DNA of 64,000 bases, from contig JAAWWF010000026.1 of assembly GCA_021404565.1 (NCBI GenBank), forward strand, positions 124,001-188,000, written 5' to 3'. Position 1 is the first letter of the stretch. Each line of letters begins with the position of its first letter. The position numbers were made by a program, and so were the translations under genes. This DNA comes from Roseivirga sp. (GTDB taxonomy: Bacteria > Bacteroidota > Bacteroidia > Cytophagales > Cyclobacteriaceae). Shown here in pieces: positions 9,233 through 16,617 of this stretch. The notes under the pieces are model-generated. The model was given only the letters and a program-made list of their open reading frames with translations, was not told the origin of the DNA and made no database searches.

Positions 9233-9362
9233 CACTAATTGGATTAGTTTTCTGGCGCGAAGATATAGAATTACCTCTAATTCGCCATATCGTTCGGTTG
9301 AGATTGTGAAAACCCGACCAAGCCAAACCCTTGCTGAAGTGCACCTGATTTAAAAACCGTAC

Positions 9363-10502
9363 CTATCTCTGAAGGGATTTTTTGTAGCTGGATGGGGTAT
9401 GTCCGGTCATATCTTTAAAAACCCGGTTAAAGGCAGACTTGCTTTTGAATCCATGGTCGAGGGCGATTCCGTACAAGGTTTTTCTCTCATCATGAATATT
9501 CCGTTTAACGGCTTCTATCCTGTATTTATTGATCAGCTGGTTGAAATTCATATGCAGTAATTCATTGATCACCTGAGAGAGGGTATTCGAGCTTATTTCA
9601 AGCCGCGAAGCCAGTTCTCCTATTTTTAAATCGGGCAGCAGGTAGGGCTTTTCCTCCTCCAGCACCCGGTACAGTCTACTCAGAATTTTCTCCTTCTCTT
9701 TACCGTTCAGCAGGGATAAATTGTATCGGTTTTGAGCAAGGGCCTTTTCATCATCCGGAATCAAATCACTGGACGAGCGAATTAAGATAAGCGCAAACAC
9801 AAAGTAGGAAAAAGCAAAAAAGAGAGCCCCTATGGAATTGGTTCTGATCTCCCAGCCAGAGTTTAGAAACTGTAAAGTAAAGAAGGTAAAGACCGTGAGT
9901 GTTCCGATAATCTGGAATATCATCATCCAGAAAATCAAATTCGCCCTCAACTTCTTCTTTGCTGAACTCAGTTTGCCGACTTTGAATTTATAGGTATAAA
10001 ACACACTCACAGCAAGATACAGTACACTGTATAAACCCTTAAACCAGGTAAAAATGGCAATCTTTAAGGGTAAGCCATATGCAGAGGCCTGATTCACAAA
10101 ATCGAGCTTATCACTGGCAGAAAGTCTGTGAAAAGGAAAAGCCAGAAAAATCAGAAAGGGAATAAAGTGCAGCAGGTATTTTCTTTTAAACCCTTCTTCA
10201 GGTTTTAAAACCGAAAAGGTATAAAGCAAAAACAAGGGGCCGATCAGAAAGGGTAGTATTTCACTTCTTCGAAAATACTGATGGACATTTTCATCTGGCA
10301 GAAGAAGGACCAGCCATTCATAAAGCAACAGTGTTAGCGGGAATAATAAGATCAGCAATAATAGTCCTACTGAGTAACGTGACTTCCCTTTTAATAAGAG
10401 CAACGCAATGATTAAAAATACCCCTTGTGCTAAACCAATACTGTGAAGAATAAACCAGACGTCTTTCATTAACATATCAGGAACTAAGGCTCCTAATATC
10501 AT
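9363..10502 (-). CDS. Membrane-anchored AraC-family transcriptional regulator
   Basis: This 379-residue protein has about seven hydrophobic segments in residues 10-240 (for example GVFLIIALLLL, VGLLLLILLFPLTLLLYEWL) and a C-terminal AraC/XylS domain at about 280-379. The domain has two helix-turn-helix motifs (IGELASRLEISSNTLSQVIN and LYGIALDHGFKSKSAFNRVF) and ends in the family signature KDMTGHTPSSYKK. The protein probably senses a membrane or envelope signal and binds DNA from the membrane. Met10 and Met12 are alternative starts and fit the first membrane helix better. Palindromes at about 10590-10616 lie between its start and the hydrolase stop. Confidence 0.88.
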   Translation of the reverse strand: MILGALVPDMLMKDVWFILHSIGLAQGVFLIIALLLLKGKSRYSVGLLLLILLFPLTLLLYEWLVLLLPDENVHQYFRRSEILPFLIGPLFLLYTFSVLKPEEGFKRKYLLHFIPFLIFLAFPFHRLSASDKLDFVNQASAYGLPLKIAIFTWFKGLYSVLYLAVSVFYTYKFKVGKLSSAKKKLRANLIFWMMIFQIIGTLTVFTFFTLQFLNSGWEIRTNSIGALFFAFSYFVFALILIRSSSDLIPDDEKALAQNRYNLSLLNGKEKEKILSRLYRVLEEEKPYLLPDLKIGELASRLEISSNTLSQVINELLHMNFNQLINKYRIEAVKRNIHDERKTLYGIALDHGFKSKSAFNRVFKDMTGHTPSSYKKSLQR

Positions 10503-10612
10503 TAGACATCAAAACCAGAATAATTGTTGCGTAAAAAGTGAATAGTCAGTGCTGGGTGATCCTTCGTGATATTGCCTGGTAATGACTGGCAAATTGCCAA
10601 GGTCATCTTGAC

Positions 10613-11710
10613 CTACCTCATTTTTCTATCAACCATCCTGCGCGCCCAGCTTGCCATTTCATGGAGGTATCCGGGAGGATGCCCTCCGGAAAAGACATAG
10701 ACAACCTTTACCATCCCGTGCGCCACGTTGGGCCAGACTTTGTATTCAATCTGGTGTTCATTGCGTTCCATGATTTTCTCCAGACTCGCCACAGAGGCTT
10801 CCGTGGGTACATTCAGGTCCTTTTCAGCAAAGGCATAAAACATAGGGGTGTCAAAGGCTTTTTCAAAATAGATTCTGGGGTCATAAGCAAAGCCAAAACC
10901 TATGCGATGAATTTCTGAGGCTGCTGTATCATTATTTCTTATCCGGCTGTAGTATGGCAGGGGGTTCGGTGCGTACTTGGTCCAGGAGGCTGCCATTCTC
11001 TTTTCCAGCGCTGCTCTTTCACGGTTGAAATAGTCAATGTCTCCGTCAGATTTAATAAAGAATTGGCGGTAATCATTGAGCAGCTCCATGATCTCATCCA
11101 CATCCTCAGGGTTTTCATAGGCCTCACTCATTCTTATACGCATTTGATACATTACCAGCTCCTGATTGGAGACTACTGGTGCTACCCGGTTGTAGATAAA
11201 GGCAAGATCCGGTCGCTCGGAAGCCAGTTGCGGAGCAAAGTAGCCACTCTCGGAATTGGTGGCGAGACCAATGGCCCCGGGAATTATGGCTGGCTTTGAC
11301 TGTAAAAAGTCAATGGCGTTTTTAATGTCAACCATCAGGTTCTCATAATTCGGACGTTGGAAAATGCCTTCCGATTCTCCTGTTCCTCGTTTATCATAGA
11401 TAAACACGGCAAAGCCCTTTTTAATAAAGGCCCGGGCCTGTGTGGTGAAGGCTATTTCACTTCTGGTCGCTGCGCGAGAGCCATGGAGTATAATCACAGC
11501 AGGGAAGGGTCCCGGTTGATCATCAGGAAAAATCAATGATCCGGAAATCGTGATTCCATTACTTTCAAATTGGACTTCCTCGACTGAGTCTGGGAGCACT
11601 ATGAAGGTGACCCAGTAGTAAGCGAATATGGCTCCCAATACAAGCAGGAGAGAAAGCAGAGAGAGGCCAAGCCTTTTCCAGGTTTTTCTTTTGAAAAGTA
11701 TCTTTCTCAT
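10613..11710 (-). CDS. Membrane-anchored alpha/beta hydrolase (dienelactone hydrolase-like)
   Basis: This is a 365-residue protein with one N-terminal membrane helix (residues 14-35) and a periplasmic or exported catalytic domain. LILHGS-type residues (VIILHGSRA, about 71-79) form the oxyanion region, and FIYDKRGTGESEG is typical of the fold. The nucleophile elbow reads NSESG instead of GxSxG, with Ser as the likely nucleophile. VAHGM near residue 340 supplies the His. It abuts the 183-residue secreted protein upstream and with it and its paralogue forms a three-gene group. The substrate is unknown; a small ester or acyl group is a guess. Confidence 0.82.
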   Translation of the reverse strand: MRKILFKRKTWKRLGLSLLSLLLVLGAIFAYYWVTFIVLPDSVEEVQFESNGITISGSLIFPDDQPGPFPAVIILHGSRAATRSEIAFTTQARAFIKKGFAVFIYDKRGTGESEGIFQRPNYENLMVDIKNAIDFLQSKPAIIPGAIGLATNSESGYFAPQLASERPDLAFIYNRVAPVVSNQELVMYQMRIRMSEAYENPEDVDEIMELLNDYRQFFIKSDGDIDYFNRERAALEKRMAASWTKYAPNPLPYYSRIRNNDTAASEIHRIGFGFAYDPRIYFEKAFDTPMFYAFAEKDLNVPTEASVASLEKIMERNEHQIEYKVWPNVAHGMVKVVYVFSGGHPPGYLHEMASWARRMVDRKMR

Positions 11711-12262
11711 TTAATTGGATTTCTTCAGCGAGAACTCGGCCACCGGTTGCCATCTGCCTTGTCGGAATACTGAGCTTAGCACAGAATGCTCATTCTCAGA
11801 AAGGATAATATTGGTGTCTTTTCTCAATGCAATCCTTCCGTTCGTATTATAGCGGTATACCACGGTATAAAATGTATCATCAGCGATCATAAAGGTTTTT
11901 CCATCCGTAAAATCTCCGCTGAGATCTATGCTGCGATACTTAATCATCTGATCGGTAGGGTGCCAGAACCAATAGGATTCACTGGTAATTGCGGAGGTAT
12001 CGTTTCGATGCGAATAATGGACAAGGTGAAACAGGTTTGCCCTGAGGTCCAGTGAGAATCGCAACTCAAACTCTTTAATTGACTGAGGATTTTGAGCATT
12101 ATAACCAGGGTTTGGCGTTTTCCAATTGCCGGTGCCCGCGGAAAGGTATTTTGCTATGCGCAGGAAGTCCTCCTTGGAGCTGTTCTCCTGTCCGTAAACA
12201 TGAAAAGAGATGAACAGAAGGACGGTTAACATTTTATATTTTTTCAGGATAGGATATTGCAT
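11711..12262 (-). CDS. Secreted protein of unknown function, paralogue of the adjacent gene
   Basis: This is a 183-residue protein with a Sec signal (LTVLLFISFHVYGQ). Met11 (position 12232) may be the true start, because it gives a normal signal peptide. It shares its whole layout with the next gene: an EDF opening, YLxxGxGxWxxPNPxYNxxNP, a WxWHPxxQxIxY block, and an end that describes W-rich strands. The two are tandem duplicates, 2 bases apart. The gene ends right at the hydrolase start, so the three are probably co-transcribed. I recognise no family. Confidence 0.7.
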   Translation of the reverse strand: MQYPILKKYKMLTVLLFISFHVYGQENSSKEDFLRIAKYLSAGTGNWKTPNPGYNAQNPQSIKEFELRFSLDLRANLFHLVHYSHRNDTSAITSESYWFWHPTDQMIKYRSIDLSGDFTDGKTFMIADDTFYTVVYRYNTNGRIALRKDTNIILSENEHSVLSSVFRQGRWQPVAEFSLKKSN

Positions 12263-12264
12263 GA

Positions 12265-12840
12265 CTATTGACGTTTGATTGCTTTATATCCTTCACCTTC
12301 TTTGGTCAATTTCCACTCCAGACTCCCCTGTACTCTCCAGGTGTCATTATCAAAGATGTAAGAGGTGGTTTTATGCCTGTCCTCTGTAAGAATAATATTT
12401 TCACCACGGGCGAATGATATTTGTCCATTGAGCTGATGCTGGAAATTGCGATTGACAAAATTATGCTCCGAATTGAAGTAAACTTCACCTTCTTGTAAGC
12501 GCCCTCCCAAATTGATTTCGGTATATTCTATTCTTTGTGTACCGGGATGCCAAATCCACATGGCGTCTGAAGTGACATAGGCTGTATCTCCCCGATAAAT
12601 CATCACAGATAAGTGAAGAAGCTTGCCTTTTAAACGTTTATCAAACCAAAGGCCTAAAGCCCTGGCAGATCCGGGATTTTCAGGATTATAATTCGGGTTG
12701 GGCGCCATCCATTTGCCACTTCCGTGAGCCAGATAGTCGACCATTTTTTGAAAATCTTCAGCGGAACTTTTGAATTCCTGCACCCGCGTTGAATGAAGAG
12801 AGAAAACGCAAAAAGTGAAGAGAAAAATCAGTGCCCTCAT
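12265..12840 (-). CDS. Secreted protein of unknown function, tandem paralogue
   Basis: This is a 191-residue protein with an N-terminal signal (MRALIFLFTFCVFSLHS). It shares with the downstream gene the motifs AEDFQKMVDYLAHGSGKW, PNPNYNPENPGS, MWIWHPGTQRIEY and NIILTEDRH, which shows a tandem duplication. Alternating polar and hydrophobic residues suggest a mostly beta fold. It is the first gene of the group with the alpha/beta hydrolase. A lipocalin-like or attachment role cannot be told from sequence alone. Confidence 0.7.
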   Translation of the reverse strand: MRALIFLFTFCVFSLHSTRVQEFKSSAEDFQKMVDYLAHGSGKWMAPNPNYNPENPGSARALGLWFDKRLKGKLLHLSVMIYRGDTAYVTSDAMWIWHPGTQRIEYTEINLGGRLQEGEVYFNSEHNFVNRNFQHQLNGQISFARGENIILTEDRHKTTSYIFDNDTWRVQGSLEWKLTKEGEGYKAIKRQ

Positions 12841-13030
12841 AAATTGTCTGTTTCCAGTTTGGTGGATTAGGTTTTGATCGCCACATGAACAATCGGAACA
12901 AAGAAGCGGGCAATCGGCCTGGAAATCGACCTAAAATGTAAAGTGGGACATCTTTTAGCAGCTATTTTATTCCGTTTACTGCAATAGAAGCTATGGTGAG
13001 GGCCTGAGGAAAGGACCACCTCTCATGCTG

Positions 13031-13471
13031 CTAAGCGATGACCTGCCTCAACACAGTCCTCAACTCCTCCTGATTGAAAGGGTCGGACAGCAACCGGATG
13101 TTTGTATCCATGATTTCTTTGATTGGTTCCGCAGAGATCATTACCAAGGGGATGTGTTTTAGGGCAGCATCTGCATTTAGCTTTTTCATAAACCCGAAAC
13201 CGCTTAGGTAGGGCATACAAAATTCACAGATGATCAAGTCCGCAGGCTTTTGTTCCAGCCGGGCATAGGCCTCCAGTGCATCACCGGCATGTCTGAGGCT
13301 CCACTGTGGATAATTGGTACCGATAAAGGAGCTCAGCTGCGACCTGATCTCTGCAGTAGGAACAGCAAGCAGCACATCCGGAAATGGCTTCTGCCCTTTC
13401 TGCGGCTTAGACCTAGCGAGGGAACTCTCCTCAAGCAGTTCAATCTCAATTTTTAGTCCTTCTTTATCCAT
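13031..13471 (-). CDS. Stand-alone degenerate receiver-domain protein
   Basis: This 146-residue protein has a response-regulator receiver fold at residues about 30-146 and no output domain. The phosphoacceptor position reads DLIICEFCMP, with Glu83 where Asp is expected. The conserved Lys of the KPF motif is Asp130 (LSDPF), and the N-terminal acidic pair is absent (VLLAVPT). The Ser/Thr position is kept (MISA). By sequence it cannot be phosphorylated in the normal way, and Glu may mimic a permanently on state. No partner kinase is adjacent; the nearest is the hybrid sensor at 16618-20817. Confidence 0.78.
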   Translation of the reverse strand: MDKEGLKIEIELLEESSLARSKPQKGQKPFPDVLLAVPTAEIRSQLSSFIGTNYPQWSLRHAGDALEAYARLEQKPADLIICEFCMPYLSGFGFMKKLNADAALKHIPLVMISAEPIKEIMDTNIRLLSDPFNQEELRTVLRQVIA

Positions 13472-13504
13472 GGCCCAATTGTGGCATACACTTTATTGTG
13501 AAAA

Positions 13505-13638
13505 GGGGGCTGACTCAAAAGTAAACTTTCGGTCATACTGAACTCGTTTCAGTATCTATAAGTGATTGAAAGTCAGCCAGAAGAGATTCTGAAATTAATT
13601 CAGAATGACTGGCTTTATGACTTTTGAGACAGGCCCCC
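13505..13638. repeat. MITE-like intergenic element with terminal inverted repeats and two REP-type hairpins
   Basis: GGGGGCTGACTCAAAAG (13505-13521) and CTTTTGAGACAGGCCCCC (13621-13638) are near-complementary ends of a 134-bp element between two minus-strand genes. Inside are two oppositely oriented copies of GTCATnCTGAAnnnnTTTCAGnATCT (13532-13557 plus, 13583-13609 minus). Further copies of the inner motif occur at 23142-23168 and 37789-37818. No ORF is present. Confidence 0.7.
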
Positions 13639-13642
13639 TGAT

Positions 13643-14278
13643 CTATTGGGGTTGAGGGGTCATTCTTAAATAAGGTTTTACCTCGGTGTGACCTTTCGGG
13701 AACAGCTCAGGAATCTGTTCGTTGGTCACTGCCGGTACAATCACACAGTCATCGCCCTGCTTCCAGTTGACAGGAGTGGCTACCTTATGATAGGCCGTAA
13801 GTTGTAAAGAGTCGATTACGCGCAACAGCTCATCAAAATTGCGTCCGGTGGAAGCCGGATAAATGATCATCAGCTTCACCTTTTTATCGGGTCCGATCAC
13901 AAATACAGACCGCACGGTAAGCTTGCTGTCTGCATTGGGGTGGATCATATCATAAAGCATGGCTACTTTGCGATCTTCATCAGCGATGATCGGAAAATTG
14001 ACGGTTGTATTCTGAGTTTCATTGATATCGTTTATCCAGCCATGGTGCGATTCCAGTCCATCTACACTCAATGCCGCCACTTTGACATTGCGCTGATCGA
14101 ATTCATTCTTGTACCTGGCTGTAGCACCCAATTCTGTGGTACAAACTGGAGTGTAATCGGCAGGATGTGAAAACAACATTCCCCAGCTGTTGCCCAGCCA
14201 TTCGTGAAAATTGATTTCTCCTTCGGTAGACATCGCTTTAAAATCCGGGGCTTCATCCCCTAATCTGATAGTCGGCAT
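13643..14278 (-). CDS. 1-Cys peroxiredoxin (Prx6 subfamily)
   Basis: This 211-residue protein has the Prx6 layout. The peroxidatic Cys46 sits in DYTPVCTTELG, DFKAMSTEGEINF precedes it, and the characteristic C-terminal dimerisation part follows (GDDCVIVPAVTNEQ and LRMTPQPQ). It reduces hydrogen peroxide and organic hydroperoxides in the cytoplasm. It lies 40 bases downstream of an AraC regulator on the same strand, so that regulator may control it. The start is the only Met that leaves the N-terminal strand complete. Confidence 0.92.
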   Translation of the reverse strand: MPTIRLGDEAPDFKAMSTEGEINFHEWLGNSWGMLFSHPADYTPVCTTELGATARYKNEFDQRNVKVAALSVDGLESHHGWINDINETQNTTVNFPIIADEDRKVAMLYDMIHPNADSKLTVRSVFVIGPDKKVKLMIIYPASTGRNFDELLRVIDSLQLTAYHKVATPVNWKQGDDCVIVPAVTNEQIPELFPKGHTEVKPYLRMTPQPQ

Positions 14279-14318
14279 AATTATGTGAATTTTAGTTTAT
14301 ATAGTAAGTTTCTGCTAG

Positions 14319-15230
14319 TCAATGGATGAGCGTTGTCGCTCTCAAATTCATTTCAGCTTCATTGCTTTCCCACCACTCTTTTTGTGCAAAAAGCGTAGGG
14401 CAAACGGAGCTGTGCTTTTTGAAAAAGCGGGTAAAATAGGCCGGGTCTTCAAAGCCGAGCTCATAGGCGATCTCCTTTACGCTGCTTTCTCCAAATCGAA
14501 GCAATCGCTTGGCTTCCAGCATCAGCCTGCTCTGTATCACCTCGCTGGGTGTTTGAGCATATTCGGCCTGCAGTCGTTTGGAGAGCGTTTTAGGCGAGAC
14601 ATTGAGAATATCTGCATATTCGCTCACAGCGTGCTTTGCTCTAAAATGCTGTTCGACCAATCGACTGAATTTGTCAAGCAAACTTTGCTTTTTGAACTTC
14701 TTTTGAACACCCGACTGTTCTCTTTTCAGGCGGGCTGCCTGAATGAGAAACACATTCAGGTAATTGATGATCAGCTCGTGATGAGAATCACCCGGGTTCT
14801 CGAGTTCTTCAAACAGGTTTTCAACTGACCTTTCAAAGGTTCTTTTATCTGCCACAGATAACCTGATGCAGGGAGCGGTTTCGTATACATTGTTGAAGAG
14901 CAAACCATTACAGGCTACCTCTCCGATCTCTGATTCCAGGTAATAGAAGTCACGGGCAAAGGCCACCCGATAGCCCTGCCTGATCGCCTCATCCTCTACT
15001 TCCAGCACCTGCCCGGGTGTGAGAAAAAAGATGGTGTCATCTTCGGCCTCATAGGTTTTGAAATCAATTTTATAGCGCCCTTTCCCGTTCTTGATCCAGA
15101 TAATGTTAAAAAGATTACTCTGAATCTGATCTTTGATTACACAGGCCTTATCAAAGTTTACAGAACAAAGTTTGAACAGAAGTCCATCATCAGAAGGGTC
15201 CGGTATTTTGTATATGTTCACTGGTTTCAT
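14319..15230 (-). CDS. AraC-family transcriptional regulator (cytosolic)
   Basis: This is a 303-residue soluble protein. Residues about 10-130 form an AraC-binding cupin-like sensor (IIWIKNGKGRYKIDFKTYEA, FLTPGQVLEVED). Residues about 195-295 carry two helix-turn-helix motifs (VSEYADILNVSPKTLSKRLQ and VKEIAYELGFEDPAYFTRFF) and the signature FKKHSSVCPTLF. A direct repeat TTTGAAC at 20-bp spacing lies 60-87 bases upstream, and a matching one lies upstream of the adjacent DUF2652 gene. I infer that it regulates itself and that gene. Peroxiredoxin follows downstream. Confidence 0.9.
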   Translation of the reverse strand: MKPVNIYKIPDPSDDGLLFKLCSVNFDKACVIKDQIQSNLFNIIWIKNGKGRYKIDFKTYEAEDDTIFFLTPGQVLEVEDEAIRQGYRVAFARDFYYLESEIGEVACNGLLFNNVYETAPCIRLSVADKRTFERSVENLFEELENPGDSHHELIINYLNVFLIQAARLKREQSGVQKKFKKQSLLDKFSRLVEQHFRAKHAVSEYADILNVSPKTLSKRLQAEYAQTPSEVIQSRLMLEAKRLLRFGESSVKEIAYELGFEDPAYFTRFFKKHSSVCPTLFAQKEWWESNEAEMNLRATTLIH

Positions 15231-15290
15231 GGGCTTGCTGGTTTGTTGAGCACAATATCAGGAGGATTGATTTTGAGCCTTTTCCTGCTG

Positions 15291-15317
15291 GTTCAAATAT
15301 TGGTCTGGGTGTTCAAA
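15291..15317 (-). promoter_or_regulatory. Direct repeat, candidate operator of the AraC gene
   Basis: GTTCAAA occurs at 15291-15297 and 15311-15317 (TTTGAAC on the transcribed strand), exactly 20 bp apart. It lies 60-87 bases upstream of the AraC start. The same heptamer pair at the same 20-bp spacing precedes the DUF2652 gene (16568-16594). Paired direct half-sites on one DNA face are typical of AraC regulators. Confidence 0.55.
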
Positions 15318-15333
15318 ATGATCCCTGTGGCTC

Positions 15334-16500
15334 TTATGAGGCTAAAGCGTTGGTAGCAGGTTCGAGCAAAATACCTGCAGAGTGCTTCTTTCCTTCTTTT
15401 TCCAAACCGGTACAATACTCATTCAGCTTGTTGAGTGAACCTTCATAGAATTGAGCAAAGCCTTTTTTCCTGAACAGGTTGTAGAAGATTCGTTTTATCG
15501 GGTTTTGTTTTTGCAAAACGGTCAGGTTGGTTCTGGTCAAACGGTCGCCTATTCGCTGAAGACTGATCACCAGATTGAATTGCCATGTATGGTTGGTGTC
15601 TGTCCATGTGATAAGGTCCCGGTTTATTTTAAAACTATGCGAGGTAAGGAAGGGGTCGCTTTCATCTCCATTCATGACACAGCGGTGTGTGCTTCCGTTT
15701 TTGGTAATGTTGCCATTGGTTTTATCACTTGCCCTCACATCAAGTAACCATTGGTGCTTGGCATGTGTATCAGAGATTACATCAAACACCAATTCGATTG
15801 GTGCGTTGATGACTGATTCTACTGATAGTACCTTGTTCATCTCAGGCAGGGCAAAATCCTCGGTAGTAGGTTCGGGGATATGCGGCTTTAAAGCTTCGAG
15901 CGCTATGTAGCAGTATTTCACTTCACCAAAGTCATAGCTGCCATTGCCCATGCTGGGTTTATCCCAGGCCACTTGTTCAATGTCTACCCAGGTGGAACAC
16001 TGATCCAGCACCTGATTGGTGATTAAAACATATTCTGTAAGAGAGATCTCATTCTTCATCAGGCGGTGGGCCACAATCAAATCTTTGCCAAACAGCTTAG
16101 ACATGGATTTCACCTGATTGGTGGAGATGTCTCCGTAATGGATAATGAACTTGAGGGCCAGGTTATTGGCACTGATGCAGGCACCGCACTGGCAAATCCG
16201 TTGAGATTCATACTTCTTTAAATTCGCGTGAAACTTTATGTACATCCGCTGTACCTGGGCAAGCGTTTCAGCTGCAGTAGGCCTGGGCCCGTTTCTATAA
16301 AAGAGCACTGCATCACCCTCAATCTCTGAAACCTGAAGGCCCATTTCATTGGCATCAATCAATGCCTCTAATAGTTCTGCTATAATGTGCTCGCTGTGTG
16401 AGATTTCTGTTTCATGCACAAACTCCGTAAAACCGCTGATATCGGGAATAAACAGAAGCGTGGGTTGTGCACTGGAAGAATTAGCTGATTTCATATTCAT
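15334..16500 (-). CDS. DUF2652 cyclase-like domain fused to an SRPBCC domain
   Basis: This protein has about 388 residues. The N-terminal half (10-200) is a class III nucleotide cyclase-like fold (DUF2652): PDISGFTEF and EIEGDAVLFY keep the two metal-binding Asp. The segment GKDLIVAHRL has Ile where active cyclases have the transition-state Asn (GxxVNxAxRL). The C-terminal half (about 225-365) is an SRPBCC/polyketide-cyclase-like fold (VINAPIELVFDVISD, LTRTNLTVL). I use ATG 16500; a TTG at 16503 is also open. Upstream lie a palindrome and a direct repeat shared with the AraC gene. It may bind a nucleotide or lipid without catalysing cyclisation. Confidence 0.82.
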   Translation of the reverse strand: MNMKSANSSSAQPTLLFIPDISGFTEFVHETEISHSEHIIAELLEALIDANEMGLQVSEIEGDAVLFYRNGPRPTAAETLAQVQRMYIKFHANLKKYESQRICQCGACISANNLALKFIIHYGDISTNQVKSMSKLFGKDLIVAHRLMKNEISLTEYVLITNQVLDQCSTWVDIEQVAWDKPSMGNGSYDFGEVKYCYIALEALKPHIPEPTTEDFALPEMNKVLSVESVINAPIELVFDVISDTHAKHQWLLDVRASDKTNGNITKNGSTHRCVMNGDESDPFLTSHSFKINRDLITWTDTNHTWQFNLVISLQRIGDRLTRTNLTVLQKQNPIKRIFYNLFRKKGFAQFYEGSLNKLNEYCTGLEKEGKKHSAGILLEPATNALAS

Positions 16501-16502
16501 CA

Positions 16503-16533
16503 ATTTGTTACGACTCGGTCGGTCGATACAAAT
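16503..16533. promoter_or_regulatory. Palindrome directly before the DUF2652 start, candidate operator
   Basis: ATTTGTTACGAC (16503-16514) and GTCGATACAAAT (16522-16533) are inverted arms with 10 of 12 matches around the centre TCGGTCG. On the gene strand the site includes CATATTTG, close to the TAnnTTTG promoter box. The GACCGACCGAG core resembles sites bound by TetR-type repressors, but no such regulator is in the window. Confidence 0.45.
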
Positions 16534-16567
16534 ATGAAAATCAGGCTGTTCGGGCGCTTTCCTCTGT

Positions 16568-16594
16568 GTTCAAAAATTTGTTTCTGTGTTCAAA
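16568..16594 (-). promoter_or_regulatory. Direct repeat upstream of the DUF2652 gene, candidate AraC operator
   Basis: CTGTGTTCAAA occurs twice, with GTTCAAA at 16568-16574 and 16588-16594, 20 bp apart. Sequence, spacing and distance to the start codon (about 68-94 bases) match the pair in front of the AraC gene at 15291-15317. One regulator probably binds both. Confidence 0.55.
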
Positions 16595-16617
16595 TGCGGA
16601 AAAACAGCATTGTTTGG

